Source of the DNA: JACMQX01 sp044225675
GTDB lineage: Bacteria > Pseudomonadota > Gammaproteobacteria > Burkholderiales > Burkholderiaceae_C
Assembly: GCA_044225675.1 (NCBI GenBank)
Contig: JBGAIH010000003.1
Span: 158,722-222,721 of the forward strand
Length of the DNA: 64,000 bases
Direction of reading: 5' to 3'
This document shows, in pieces, positions 1 to 7,594 of the stretch. Position 1 is the first letter of the stretch, and the number at the start of each line of letters is the position of its first letter. The notes beneath the pieces are model-generated. The model was not told where the DNA came from. It searched no databases and was given only the letters and a program-made list of their open reading frames with translations. Made by a program: the position numbers and the translations under genes.

Positions 1-2
1 AC

Positions 3-353
3 GCCTACTTCCTGCCGTTCTCGCGCCGGCTCGACATCGAGTACCCCTCGGGCGTGCGCCACGTCATCATCAACTGCTTCACGCCGATCGACGACGGCAG
101 CATGCAGCTGTGCCAGTGGCTGTTCCGCAATGACACCGAGGCGGACTGCCCGGCGCAGCTGCTGATCGACTTCGACGCCGAGATCACCCGCGAGGACAAG
201 GACATCCTGGAGTCGACCGATCCCGACGCGGTGGTCGACCTGCGCCGCCGCGGTGTGGAGTACTCGATGGACTCGGACCGCCCCGGCATCCTGATCCGGC
301 GCAAGCTGATGGAACTGCTCGCGCACCACGGCGAGGCCGAGGTGCACGGCTGA
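3..353 (+). CDS. C-terminal part of a Rieske-type aromatic ring-hydroxylating oxygenase (partial)
   Basis: Only the last 116 codons are in the window; the reading frame is open from base 3 to the TGA at 351-353 and the start lies upstream. The visible part reads like the C-terminal end of vanillate/phenylpropionate-type oxygenase large subunits: a hydrophobic strand with VIINCFTPIDDG, then LCQWLFRND, then the helical tail with an ITREDKDILESTDP segment, which in this family follows the catalytic mononuclear iron domain. The Rieske cluster and iron ligands are upstream and cannot be checked. Such enzymes hydroxylate or demethylate aromatic or heterocyclic substrates using a separate reductase. 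Family call is fairly firm; substrate unknown. Confidence 0.6.
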   Translation, partial: AYFLPFSRRLDIEYPSGVRHVIINCFTPIDDGSMQLCQWLFRNDTEADCPAQLLIDFDAEITREDKDILESTDPDAVVDLRRRGVEYSMDSDRPGILIRRKLMELLAHHGEAEVHG

Positions 354-369
354 GCCGCCGGCCCGGCGC

Positions 370-1437
370 TCAGGCCAGCCAGCGGGCGAGGTGTTCGCTC
401 ACGAAGGCATCGTCGTTGAGATGCGGATAGGCCGCCTGCACGCGGCTGAGCTCTTCGGCCTGGCCCGGGCTGAGTCCCTCGTTCGGGTCGAGGCACCAGA
501 TGCCCTCGAACAGGCCCTGGCGGCGCAGCATCTCGTGGCAGCCGGCAATGCAGCCGGCAAAGTCGTTGGCGACGTCGAAGAAGGCGCTGTTGCAGTCCGT
601 CACCTGCGCATCGAGCGCCAGAAGCTCGGGCGGCACCGTGCCGGCGGCCACGGCCGCGTGGATGCGTGCGAGCTGCTCCACCGCCCGCAGCGTCCACACG
701 CTCCAGTGACCGAGCAGGCCGCCCTTGATCCGCACGGTGACGGACTCGTCGCCACGCCGCAGGGTGAACGGGCACAGCAGGTCGAGCACGATGTGGTCGT
801 CGTTGCCGGTGTAGAGCGTCACGCGGTCTTCGGCCCGCGCTTCGACCACGCCGCGCAGCACGTCCAGCGTGCGGTAGCGGTTGAACGGCGCCATCTTGAT
901 CGCCACGACGTTGTCGATGGCGGCAAAGCGCCGCCAGAACGACGGGCCCAGGTGGATGCCGCCCACGGCCGGCTGCAGGTAGAAGCCCACGAGCGGGATC
1001 TCGCGCGCCACCGTCTCGCAGTGCTGGATGAGTTCGTCCTCGCTCGCGCCCTTCATCGCGGCCAGGCTCAGCAGGCCGGCGTGGTAGCCGATGGCGCGCG
1101 CGGTCTGCGCCTCGCGCACCGCCTGCGCCGTCCTGCCGGCCAGGCCCGCGGTCATGAACAGGGGGCGGCGGCCGCCCAGCGGCGTCCACTCGCGCGCGGT
1201 CTGCATCGCGAGCTCCAGCACCGGCTCGTACAGGCCCACGTCGCGGATCGCGAACTGGGTGGAATGCACGCCCACGGCCAGGCCGCCGGAGCCGGCGTCG
1301 AGGTAGTAGCGCACCAGCGCCCGCTGGCGCTGGCGGTCGAATTGCCGGCGCGCGTCGAGCGCGAGCAGGTTGGCCGGGATGACCGCACCCTGGCGCAGCA
1401 CGGCCAGGGCGTCGGGGGGAAGGTCGCTCCAGTGCAT
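370..1437 (-). CDS. Dihydrodipicolinate synthase (DapA/NAL) family protein
   Basis: A 355-residue TIM-barrel protein of the DHDPS/N-acetylneuraminate lyase family, whose members form a Schiff base between a lysine and a 2-oxo acid. The family landmarks seen are the catalytic-lysine strand (VVAIKMAPFNRY), the tyrosine strand (LVGFYLQPAVGG) and a C-terminal helical extension. It is longer than classical DapA (about 290 aa), as are many catabolic members acting on sugar acids. It lies 10 bp downstream of the NAD-dependent epimerase gene on the same strand, so the two are probably co-transcribed and serve one catabolic route rather than lysine synthesis. Substrate not assignable from sequence. 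Confidence 0.75.
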   Translation of the reverse strand: MHWSDLPPDALAVLRQGAVIPANLLALDARRQFDRQRQRALVRYYLDAGSGGLAVGVHSTQFAIRDVGLYEPVLELAMQTAREWTPLGGRRPLFMTAGLAGRTAQAVREAQTARAIGYHAGLLSLAAMKGASEDELIQHCETVAREIPLVGFYLQPAVGGIHLGPSFWRRFAAIDNVVAIKMAPFNRYRTLDVLRGVVEARAEDRVTLYTGNDDHIVLDLLCPFTLRRGDESVTVRIKGGLLGHWSVWTLRAVEQLARIHAAVAAGTVPPELLALDAQVTDCNSAFFDVANDFAGCIAGCHEMLRRQGLFEGIWCLDPNEGLSPGQAEELSRVQAAYPHLNDDAFVSEHLARWLA

Positions 1438-1447
1438 CGCGTGCCTC

Positions 1448-2467
1448 TCAGTAATTGCCGTCGCGGGTTTCGTAGTGCGTGGGCTTGCCCAGGCTGCCCA
1501 GGCCGCGCGCCGCCCAGTCGGCGGTCCAGTCCAGCATCGTGTCCAGGCTCACCGCCGGCCGGCCGAACAGCGCGAAGGCCTGCTCGCAGTTGACCAGCCA
1601 GGCTGTCGCGGCTTCCTGGCCCACGAGCTGCGGCGCGATGCCCAGGCGCTGCCCGAGGCCGGTGGCGACGTCGCGGATGCGCACCACCGGCCCGCTCACG
1701 TTGAGCGGCGAGGTCGGCGTGTCGCAGTGGGCGAGCGCGCGCAGCGACCAGTCGTTGGCCTCGCCCTGCCAGATCACGTTGGCATGGCCCATCGCGAGGT
1801 CGATCGGCTCGCGCGCGAGCACCTTGCGCGCCACGTCGTGCAGCACGCCGTAGCGCATGTCGATGGCGTAGGACAGCCGGATCAGCCGGCCCGGCGTGCG
1901 GTGCTGGTGCGAGAAGTGCTCGAACATGCGCTCGCGCGCGACGCAGGAGTTGGCGTATTCGCCGGGCGGGGTCGGCGCCACGCCTTCCAGCGCGCCGCCG
2001 CTGTCCACGCCGACGAACGGGTACACGCAGGCGGTCGAGAACGCGACGATGCGCGAGCGCGCAAAGCGCTCGGCCACCAGCGCGGGCACATGGGCATTCA
2101 TCGCCCAGGTGAGCCACTCGCTGCCCTGCGAGCCGAACTTGCGGCCCGCCATGAAGATGATGTTGTGCACCGAGGGCAGCGAGGCCAGCGCGTCGCGCGA
2201 CAGCAGGTCGGCCTCGATGCACTCGATGCCTTGCGCTTCCAGCCGCTGGCGCAGCCCGGCTTCCGAAAAGCGCGCCACGCCAATGACCCGCTTGCCCGGC
2301 GCCGCCCGTTTGGCCATGCGGGCGAGCGTGGGCCCCATCTTGCCGCCGACGCCCAGCACCATGATGTCGCCATCGACCCGCGCGAGGTCCTGGATGAGCG
2401 CCATCGAGGGCTCGGACATCACGTCCTCGAGATGGTCGATGCTGTCGAAACGTGGGGGAAGCGGCAC
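1448..2467 (-). CDS. NAD-dependent epimerase/dehydratase family protein
   Basis: Extended short-chain dehydrogenase/reductase of 339 aa. Near the N-terminus is a glycine-rich dinucleotide motif (VLGVGGKMGPTLAR), followed by a VIGVARFS second strand and a VYPFVG segment near the expected active site; the usual YxxxK is not clear-cut. I start it at the GTG at 2465-2467 because GGAGAC precedes it by 5 bases. The frame stays open another 960 bases upstream, but that extension is low-quality arginine-rich sequence and I do not accept it. It is the first gene of a probable two-gene operon with the DapA-like gene and likely acts on a sugar or sugar acid. Exact reaction unknown. Confidence 0.7.
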   Translation of the reverse strand: MPLPPRFDSIDHLEDVMSEPSMALIQDLARVDGDIMVLGVGGKMGPTLARMAKRAAPGKRVIGVARFSEAGLRQRLEAQGIECIEADLLSRDALASLPSVHNIIFMAGRKFGSQGSEWLTWAMNAHVPALVAERFARSRIVAFSTACVYPFVGVDSGGALEGVAPTPPGEYANSCVARERMFEHFSHQHRTPGRLIRLSYAIDMRYGVLHDVARKVLAREPIDLAMGHANVIWQGEANDWSLRALAHCDTPTSPLNVSGPVVRIRDVATGLGQRLGIAPQLVGQEAATAWLVNCEQAFALFGRPAVSLDTMLDWTADWAARGLGSLGKPTHYETRDGNY

Positions 2468-3441
2468 GGTATGTCTCCTGAGGGCTGCGGACGGCGCGGT
2501 GGCCATCGTGATGAAGGCAGTGTAACCAAACGGTGAATTGCAAGACGACGGCGTCGGACGGCGACACCATGCTTTTGTATCGATGTCGCCGCCACGAAGT
2601 ACGAGCATCATCTCCCTGCCGGTTGCAAGTTCCGGCACCAAGCAGTTTTCTGGAGTATTCATGCAGTATTTGACGGATATCGGGACCCAGCGCAGTTCTG
2701 CTGGCTTCCCCTCGCCCAAGTTTGTGGCCACCTGGGCGATTCGGGCGGGGCGTTCATGATCCCGAAAAGCCCTGGCTCCTTGCCCTTCGGCGCTTCCTGG
2801 GCGACGGCCTCGTCCCGGGATCAGCCCCCCCACCCTGAAGCCAAGCGCAGGCCCGCGTTGTGGGAGTCGCTCAGGAAAGGCCTGGACTCCAAGGGGCCTG
2901 TTTCGTTCAGATCCCCCCATGCCCGCATCGACCCGCCGACCGAACGCGGACTGCGTCCTTCTGCCCGTCAGGCCGCGTGGGATCAGGCGAGCATGACGCG
3001 GGAAGTTCTGAGGCAGGAGGCCGGCTTGCCCCGCCGGAGCGCAGCGCGCGGGGTGTCGCGCCTCAGGCCGGCCGTGACCCGGCTGGAGCCGGTCGCACTT
3101 GGAATGCGGCTGGTGCGGCAAGACATTCCGGTGCTCCAAAGTCTGGGGCACGCCGTGCCCGTGCATCTGCAACTGGGCAAGCGCCGCGGCCATGTTCCGG
3201 CTTCGCTGCAGACCACTTCGGACACATCGTCGTCGGTCTGTATCGCGGTGAGTTCTGCGGTCCGGCACCAGGTCGAACGCCAGGTCGGCAAGTCGACCGG
3301 CGAGCGAAGCGGCGGCGCTCAAGCCCTGTTCCAGGTCGATGTCCGCAGGCATGCGGTGTATCTGGCGCGGCCCGCTTCCTGATTCCCGCTTGCCTGCAGC
3401 CAGACGGATTCTCAGAAACCCTCTCAACCCCTTGATGATCC
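2468..3441. other. Long intergenic stretch without a convincing gene
   Basis: Nearly 1 kb separating divergent genes. The first 250 bases are visibly richer in A+T than the surroundings. A frame opens on the plus strand at 2756-3382, but its translation is arginine-, serine- and proline-rich with no recognisable fold, so I do not call it. On the minus strand between about 3395 and 3080, protein-like pieces (LAGRLADLAFDLVPD; RTAELTAIQTDDDVSEVV; NMAAALAQLQMHG) occur in order but in different frames, which would fit an old frameshifted gene. This is weak evidence. No RNA gene or terminator seen. Confidence 0.3.
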
Positions 3442-4239
3442 ATGCACTTCAAGATATCCCGCCCACCGCAGTTCACGGCGCCGCGTTCACCGCTTGCGGC
3501 ACACGCTCAGCCCGCAGCACCGGCGGACATTGCCGCGGCCCGCGGCACCGTTGTCGTGCAGCCGGGTACGCCGCTGGGCATCCGTCCCGGCATGCGCTGG
3601 ACGATTCGTGACCGGCTGCCCTCTTCGGGAGCGCCTTCGCAAGCCGGGGCGTCCAGCGCTCCGCCGAGGACTTCGGCAAACGCTGCCGGGGGCGCTGTCG
3701 CGACGGCACCTGGATTGCCTCTCCCGTCCCAGGCTCCGTCCGGCGCCTCCCGGCACATCGCCCGCGCGGTCGCTTCGGCCACCCGGCAGGCGCTGGTGGA
3801 TCTGAGGCATTGTCTGAGCCCGGCCGTCGCGGGCACAGGCCATGACCGGCGACCTGGCAGGGATAGCCGTGACCGGATCGCGCTTTCGTCGATGTCCCCG
3901 TGGACGCGTGCGAAAGCGGCGGATCTTCACGGTCGGGCGGACTCGAACAAACTTTACGTGGGCGACATGGTCCGCGTCCGGGACAGCAGAGGCCAGGAGT
4001 ACCAGGTCAGGTACGAAGGGATCGATCGCCGGACGAGAGAAGTGACGGTCAGCACGTCGAACAAGAAGTACCAGCAGGCCCTGGCTCGAATCGGCCTCGA
4101 AGACACCGGGTATCTCGTCGTCACGGAGCGGCCCGAGACTGCCGAACTTTCAGCCGCGCCGAAGTATTTCGTGCTATCGGAAATCGAGGTGGGAATCCTC
4201 AGAGGCATGCAGCCGAGCGAGCCATTGGCACAGTCTTGA
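3442..4239 (+). CDS. Hypothetical protein, Pro/Ala-rich N-terminus with a small basic C-terminal domain
   Basis: A 265-residue frame. Residues 1-110 or so are low-complexity (Ala, Pro, Ser, Thr, Arg). Roughly residues 170-250 look like a folded domain with alternating hydrophobic and charged residues (LYVGDMVRVRDSRG, YQVRYEGIDRRTREVTV, DTGYLVVTERPE). The beta-rich pattern around VGDMVRVRD resembles small barrel domains, but I cannot name a family. There is no Sec signal or membrane helix. Third-position G+C is lower than in neighbouring genes, which hints at acquired DNA. A disordered Ser/Pro-rich N-terminus before a compact domain is also seen in some secreted effectors; that is speculation. 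No strong ribosome-binding site is visible, so the start is uncertain. Confidence 0.45.
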   Translation: MHFKISRPPQFTAPRSPLAAHAQPAAPADIAAARGTVVVQPGTPLGIRPGMRWTIRDRLPSSGAPSQAGASSAPPRTSANAAGGAVATAPGLPLPSQAPSGASRHIARAVASATRQALVDLRHCLSPAVAGTGHDRRPGRDSRDRIALSSMSPWTRAKAADLHGRADSNKLYVGDMVRVRDSRGQEYQVRYEGIDRRTREVTVSTSNKKYQQALARIGLEDTGYLVVTERPETAELSAAPKYFVLSEIEVGILRGMQPSEPLAQS

Positions 4240-4338
4240 GCGGAGGCAGGGGCGCCCCGCTCCCCCGGGGTCCGGGAGAACGTCTCCCCGGATTGGTGCA
4301 TTCCAGTATTCCCGGGCATCGTTTTTGCTTGGAAAATT

Positions 4339-4358
4339 TTGTACACAATTTTTCCAAC
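4339..4358. promoter_or_regulatory. Candidate GntR/FCD-type operator upstream of the NMT1 ABC operon
   Basis: TTGTACACAA, flanked by AAAATTT on the left and TTTT on the right, forms an imperfect palindrome in an A+T-rich patch within very G+C-rich DNA, 15-34 bases before the first gene. It differs by one central base from the TTGTATACA sites at 22964 and 26272. A shared regulator, most likely the GntR protein encoded at 22264-22935, is inferred. Confidence 0.45.
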
Positions 4359-4372
4359 CTTCGGAGTTCTCC

Positions 4373-5407
4373 ATGCAAAAACGCGCCTTCCTCCAGACCG
4401 CCGCTGCCTTCGCGGCCGCCACCGCCTTCACCGGCACGGCTTTCGCGCAGACCACGCCGATCAAGTTCCAGCTGGACTGGCGCTTCGAAGGCCCGGCCGC
4501 CCTGTTCCTGGTGCCGGCCGCCAAGGGCTATTTCAAGGACGCCAAGCTCGACGTCGCCATCGACGCGGGCAATGGCTCGGGCGGCACCGTGACGCGCGTG
4601 GCTTCGGGCAGCTACGACATGGGCTTTGCCGACCTGGCCGCGCTGATGGAGTTCCACGCCAACAACCCCGACGCGCCGAACAAGCCGGTGGCGGTGATGA
4701 TGGTGTACAACAACACGCCGGCTTCGGTGATGGCACTCAAGAAGTCCGGCATCAAGAGCCCGGCCGACCTGAACGGCAAGAAGCTCGGCGCCCCGGTGTT
4801 CGACGCCGGCCGCCGCGCCTTCCCGATCTTCGCCAAGGCCAACAACGTGAGCAACGTCACCTGGACGGCCATGGATCCGCCGCTGCGCGAGACCATGCTG
4901 GCGCGCGGCGACGTCGACGCGATCACCGGCTTCACCTTCACCTCGCTGCTCAACCTGGAGGCGCGCGGCGTCAAGGCGGCCGACGTGGTGGTGCTGCCGT
5001 ACCCCGACTACGGCGTGAAGCTCTACGGCAACGTGGTCATCGCCTCGCCGAAGATCATCAAGGAGAATCCGGCTGCCGTGAAGGCCTTCCTGGCGGCCTT
5101 CGCCAAGGGCGTGAAGGACGTGATCGCCAAGCCCGAAGCGGCGATCGAGACGGTCAAGGCCCGCGACGGCATCATCAACACCGAACTGGAGACGCGGCGC
5201 CTGAAGCTGGCGATCGACACGGTGATCAACAGCCCCGACGCCCGCGCCGAAGGTTTCGGCCAGGTCAACCCGGGCCGCCTGTCGCTGATGGCCTCGCAGG
5301 TGTCGGACGCCTTCAACACCAAGAGCCGCGTGAACCCGACCACCGTCTGGGACGGCTCCTTCCTGCCGGCCAAGGCCGACCTCAACGTGCTGCCGGCCAA
5401 GAAGTGA
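4373..5407 (+). CDS. ABC transporter substrate-binding protein, NMT1/SsuA-like
   Basis: A 344-residue periplasmic binding protein that should deliver a small organic solute to the ABC importer encoded just downstream. The start at 4373 follows GGAG by 6 bases and gives a typical Sec signal peptide (MQKRAFLQTAAAF..., predicted cleavage after AFAQ). The mature part begins with IKFQLDWRFEGPAALFLVPA, the classical start of NMT1/THI5-like proteins, and carries VASGSYDMGFADL, the usual substrate-cleft segment. Family members bind sulfonates, taurine, pyrimidine thiamin precursors, riboflavin or other ring compounds. The stop overlaps the start of the ATPase gene (TGATG). The nucleobase deaminase at the operon end suggests a purine or pyrimidine-like ligand (inference). 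Confidence 0.8.
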   Translation: MQKRAFLQTAAAFAAATAFTGTAFAQTTPIKFQLDWRFEGPAALFLVPAAKGYFKDAKLDVAIDAGNGSGGTVTRVASGSYDMGFADLAALMEFHANNPDAPNKPVAVMMVYNNTPASVMALKKSGIKSPADLNGKKLGAPVFDAGRRAFPIFAKANNVSNVTWTAMDPPLRETMLARGDVDAITGFTFTSLLNLEARGVKAADVVVLPYPDYGVKLYGNVVIASPKIIKENPAAVKAFLAAFAKGVKDVIAKPEAAIETVKARDGIINTELETRRLKLAIDTVINSPDARAEGFGQVNPGRLSLMASQVSDAFNTKSRVNPTTVWDGSFLPAKADLNVLPAKK

Positions 5408-6246
5408 TGGCCGACGCGCTTGCTGGCGCCGATCCGGCGTACTTCGTCGACTTCCGCGACGTCTGGCTCGCCTACAACGAGGAGTTGCTGGCGCAGAACC
5501 ATTTCGCGGTCGAGGCCATCGACCTGAAGGTCCGCGAAGGCGAGTTCATCGCCATCGTCGGGCCGTCGGGCTGCGGCAAGTCGACGTTCATGAAGCTCAC
5601 GACGGGGCTGAAGATGCCCTCGATCGGCCGCATCCTGATCGATGGCCAGCCGGTGACCGGGCCGCTGAAGATCTCGGGCATGGCGTTCCAGGCGCCGTCG
5701 CTGCTGCCCTGGCGCACCACGGTGGACAACGTGCTGCTGCCGCTCGAGATCGTCGAGCCCTACCGCTCGAACTTCAAGGCGAAACGCAAGGAGTACGAGG
5801 AGCGGGCCCGCAAGCTGCTGCAGAAGGTCGGCCTGGGCGGCTACGAGGACAAGTTCCCCTGGCAGCTGTCGGGCGGCATGCAGCAGCGCGCGAGCATCTG
5901 CCGCGCGCTGATCCATGAGCCCAAGATGCTGCTGCTCGACGAGCCCTTCGGTGCGCTGGACGCCTTCACCCGCGAGGAGCTGTGGTGCATCCTGCGCGAC
6001 CTGTGGACGGAGCAGCGGTTCAACGTGATCCTCGTCACCCACGACCTGCGCGAGAGCGTGTTCCTGGCCGACACGGTGTACGTGATGAGCAAGAGCCCGG
6101 GCCGCTTCGTGGTGAAGAAGGAAATCGACCTGCCGCGTCCGCGCGACCTGGAGGTGACCTATACCAAGGAGTTCAGCGACGTGGTGCATGAACTGCGCGG
6201 CCATATCGGTGCGATGCGCAAACAGGGTGCGGAGGTGGCGCAATGA
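5407..6246 (+). CDS. ABC transporter ATP-binding protein (SsuB/TauB/ThiZ type)
   Basis: The 279-residue cytoplasmic ATPase of the importer. All nucleotide-binding motifs are intact: Walker A GPSGCGKST (52-60), Q-loop near FQAPSLLPW (94-102), signature LSGGM (154-158), Walker B MLLLDEP (174-180) with the catalytic Glu, and the switch His in LVTHD. The LLPWRTTVDNV phrase is typical of the nitrate/sulfonate/taurine importer ATPase subfamily. The start codon overlaps the previous stop and its end overlaps the permease start by 4 bases, so the three subunits are translationally coupled. Confidence 0.85.
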   Translation: MADALAGADPAYFVDFRDVWLAYNEELLAQNHFAVEAIDLKVREGEFIAIVGPSGCGKSTFMKLTTGLKMPSIGRILIDGQPVTGPLKISGMAFQAPSLLPWRTTVDNVLLPLEIVEPYRSNFKAKRKEYEERARKLLQKVGLGGYEDKFPWQLSGGMQQRASICRALIHEPKMLLLDEPFGALDAFTREELWCILRDLWTEQRFNVILVTHDLRESVFLADTVYVMSKSPGRFVVKKEIDLPRPRDLEVTYTKEFSDVVHELRGHIGAMRKQGAEVAQ

Positions 6247-7016
6247 GCCTGAGTGCCAGACAGAAGGAGCGCTGGTCGCCCTGGATCCTGCTGGTCGCGG
6301 TGATCGCGCTGTGGCAGATCCTGTGCTCGGCCTTCAACGTGTCGGAATTCATCTTTCCGAGTCCGCTGCGCATCTGGAGCCAGCTGGTGGAGTTCAAGTG
6401 GATCATCGCGGCCCACGCCTGGCGCACCTTCTGGGTGACGATGGTGGGTTTCGGCATCGCCATCGTGGTGGGGGTGCTGCTGGGCTTCGTGATCGGCAGT
6501 TCGCGGCTGGCCTATGCGGCGGTCTATCCGCTGATGACGGCGTTCAACGCGCTGCCCAAGGCGGCTTTCGTGCCCATCCTCGTGGTGTGGTTCGGCATCG
6601 GCGTCGGGCCGGCCATCCTCACGGCGTTTCTCATCAGCTTCTTCCCGATCATGGTGAACATCGCCACCGGCCTGGCGACACTGGAGCCGGAGCTGGAGGA
6701 CGTGCTGCGGGTGCTCGGCGCCAAGCGCTGGGACGTGCTGGTCAAAGTGGGCTTGCCGCGCTCGATGCCGTATTTCTACGGCTCGCTCAAGGTCGCCATC
6801 ACGCTGGCCTTCGTGGGCACGACGGTGTCGGAGATGACGGCCGCCAACGAGGGCATCGGCTACCTGCTGATCTCGGCGGGCTCGGCCATGCAGATGGGCC
6901 TGGCCTTCGCGGGCCTGGTGGTGGTCGGCGCGATGGCGATGGCCATGTACGAGCTGTTCAGCTACATCGAGAAGCACACCACGGCCTGGGCCCACCGCGG
7001 CACCCAGGGCGGCTGA
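6243..7016 (+). CDS. ABC transporter permease (SsuC/TauC type)
   Basis: A 257-residue inner-membrane permease with about six hydrophobic segments. The cytoplasmic coupling loop (EAA motif region: LEPELEDVLRVLGAKRWDVLVKVGLPRSMPYF) that docks on the ATPase is well conserved, and the N-terminal VSEFIFPSP phrase is common to sulfonate/nitrate/thiamin-precursor permeases. It overlaps the ATPase gene by 4 bases (ATGA) and completes the importer. Confidence 0.85.
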   Translation: MSLSARQKERWSPWILLVAVIALWQILCSAFNVSEFIFPSPLRIWSQLVEFKWIIAAHAWRTFWVTMVGFGIAIVVGVLLGFVIGSSRLAYAAVYPLMTAFNALPKAAFVPILVVWFGIGVGPAILTAFLISFFPIMVNIATGLATLEPELEDVLRVLGAKRWDVLVKVGLPRSMPYFYGSLKVAITLAFVGTTVSEMTAANEGIGYLLISAGSAMQMGLAFAGLVVVGAMAMAMYELFSYIEKHTTAWAHRGTQGG

Positions 7017-7024
7017 GCCGGCCG

Positions 7025-7504
7025 ATGCTCACGCAGGCGCAGGCCGTTCGCCACCTGCGGCGCGCCAACGAGGTGGCGCGCCGCGCGATGGCGCTCGGCC
7101 GCCATCCGTTCGGCGCGATCCTGGTGGCGCCCGATGGCGAGACGGTGCTGGCCGAGCAGGGCAATGTCGACACGGTCAACCATGCCGAATCGGTGCTGGC
7201 GCGCACCGTGGCGCTGAACTTCCCGCCCGACTATCTGCAGGACTGCACGCTCGTGACGACGGCCGAGCCCTGCGCGATGTGCGCCGGCACGCAGTACTGG
7301 GCGAACATCGGCCGGCTGGTCTACGGCATGTCCGAGCGGCGCCTGCTCGCGCTGACGGGCCGGCATGACGAGAACCCGACCATGGACCTGCCGTGCCGCG
7401 AGGTGTTCGCGCGCGGGCAGAAGCCCGTCGAGGTCATGGGCCCGGTGCCCGAGGTCGAGGACGAGATCGCGGCGCTGCACCAGGGCTTCTGGCAAAGCTC
7501 CTAG
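7025..7504 (+). CDS. Nucleobase/nucleoside deaminase (cytidine deaminase-like zinc fold)
   Basis: A 159-residue zinc hydrolase with the family hallmarks: NHAES (zinc His and catalytic Glu) and PCAMCAG (two zinc Cys). Length and the AMCAGTQYWANIGRLVYG phrase place it with guanine deaminase/cytosine deaminase/TadA relatives rather than blasticidin or dCMP deaminases. It lacks typical tRNA-binding features of TadA and sits 8 bp after the ABC permease, so it probably deaminates a ring compound brought in by that importer. The start at 7025 lies just after the permease stop. Substrate is inferred from context only. Confidence 0.75.
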   Translation: MLTQAQAVRHLRRANEVARRAMALGRHPFGAILVAPDGETVLAEQGNVDTVNHAESVLARTVALNFPPDYLQDCTLVTTAEPCAMCAGTQYWANIGRLVYGMSERRLLALTGRHDENPTMDLPCREVFARGQKPVEVMGPVPEVEDEIAALHQGFWQSS

Positions 7505-7515
7505 GGCAAGCCTCG

Positions 7516-7544
7516 TTGACAGGCGGGGGCGGAGGCAATAAAGT
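7516..7544 (+). promoter_or_regulatory. Candidate sigma-70 promoter of the tctCBA operon
   Basis: TTGACA at 7516-7521, a spacer of exactly 17 bases, then TAAAGT at 7539-7544. The -35 is a perfect consensus match and the -10 matches four of six. The predicted start point falls on the palindrome at 7550-7573, fitting repression. Confidence 0.6.
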
Positions 7545-7549
7545 GCTGG

Positions 7550-7573
7550 TTAATTAACCAATTGGGTAATTAA
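7550..7573. promoter_or_regulatory. 24-bp inverted-repeat operator in front of tctC
   Basis: TTAATTAACC, spacer AATT, then GGGTAATTAA: two 10-base arms that are reverse complements except for one base. The left arm is itself part of the perfect palindrome TGGTTAATTAACCA (7547-7560). It covers the predicted transcription start, so a dimeric repressor (GntR, IclR or TetR type; none is encoded next to it) is the natural expectation. Confidence 0.55.
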
Positions 7574-7594
7574 ACACTACAGCACGGAGACCTC

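Noticed and set aside
2756..3382. A 208-codon plus-strand frame
   Set aside because: No ribosome-binding site, no recognisable segment, biased toward Arg/Ser/Pro; retained only as part of the description of the gap.
2468..3427. N-terminal extension of the epimerase to 659 codons
   Set aside because: A GTG with GGAGAC at the right distance gives a normal family-length protein; the upstream codons are arginine-rich and not protein-like.
3442..4239. Type III effector call for the orphan protein
   Set aside because: The disordered N-terminus is compatible, but no plant-inducible-promoter (TTCG-N16-TTCG) box was found upstream and no secretion genes are nearby.
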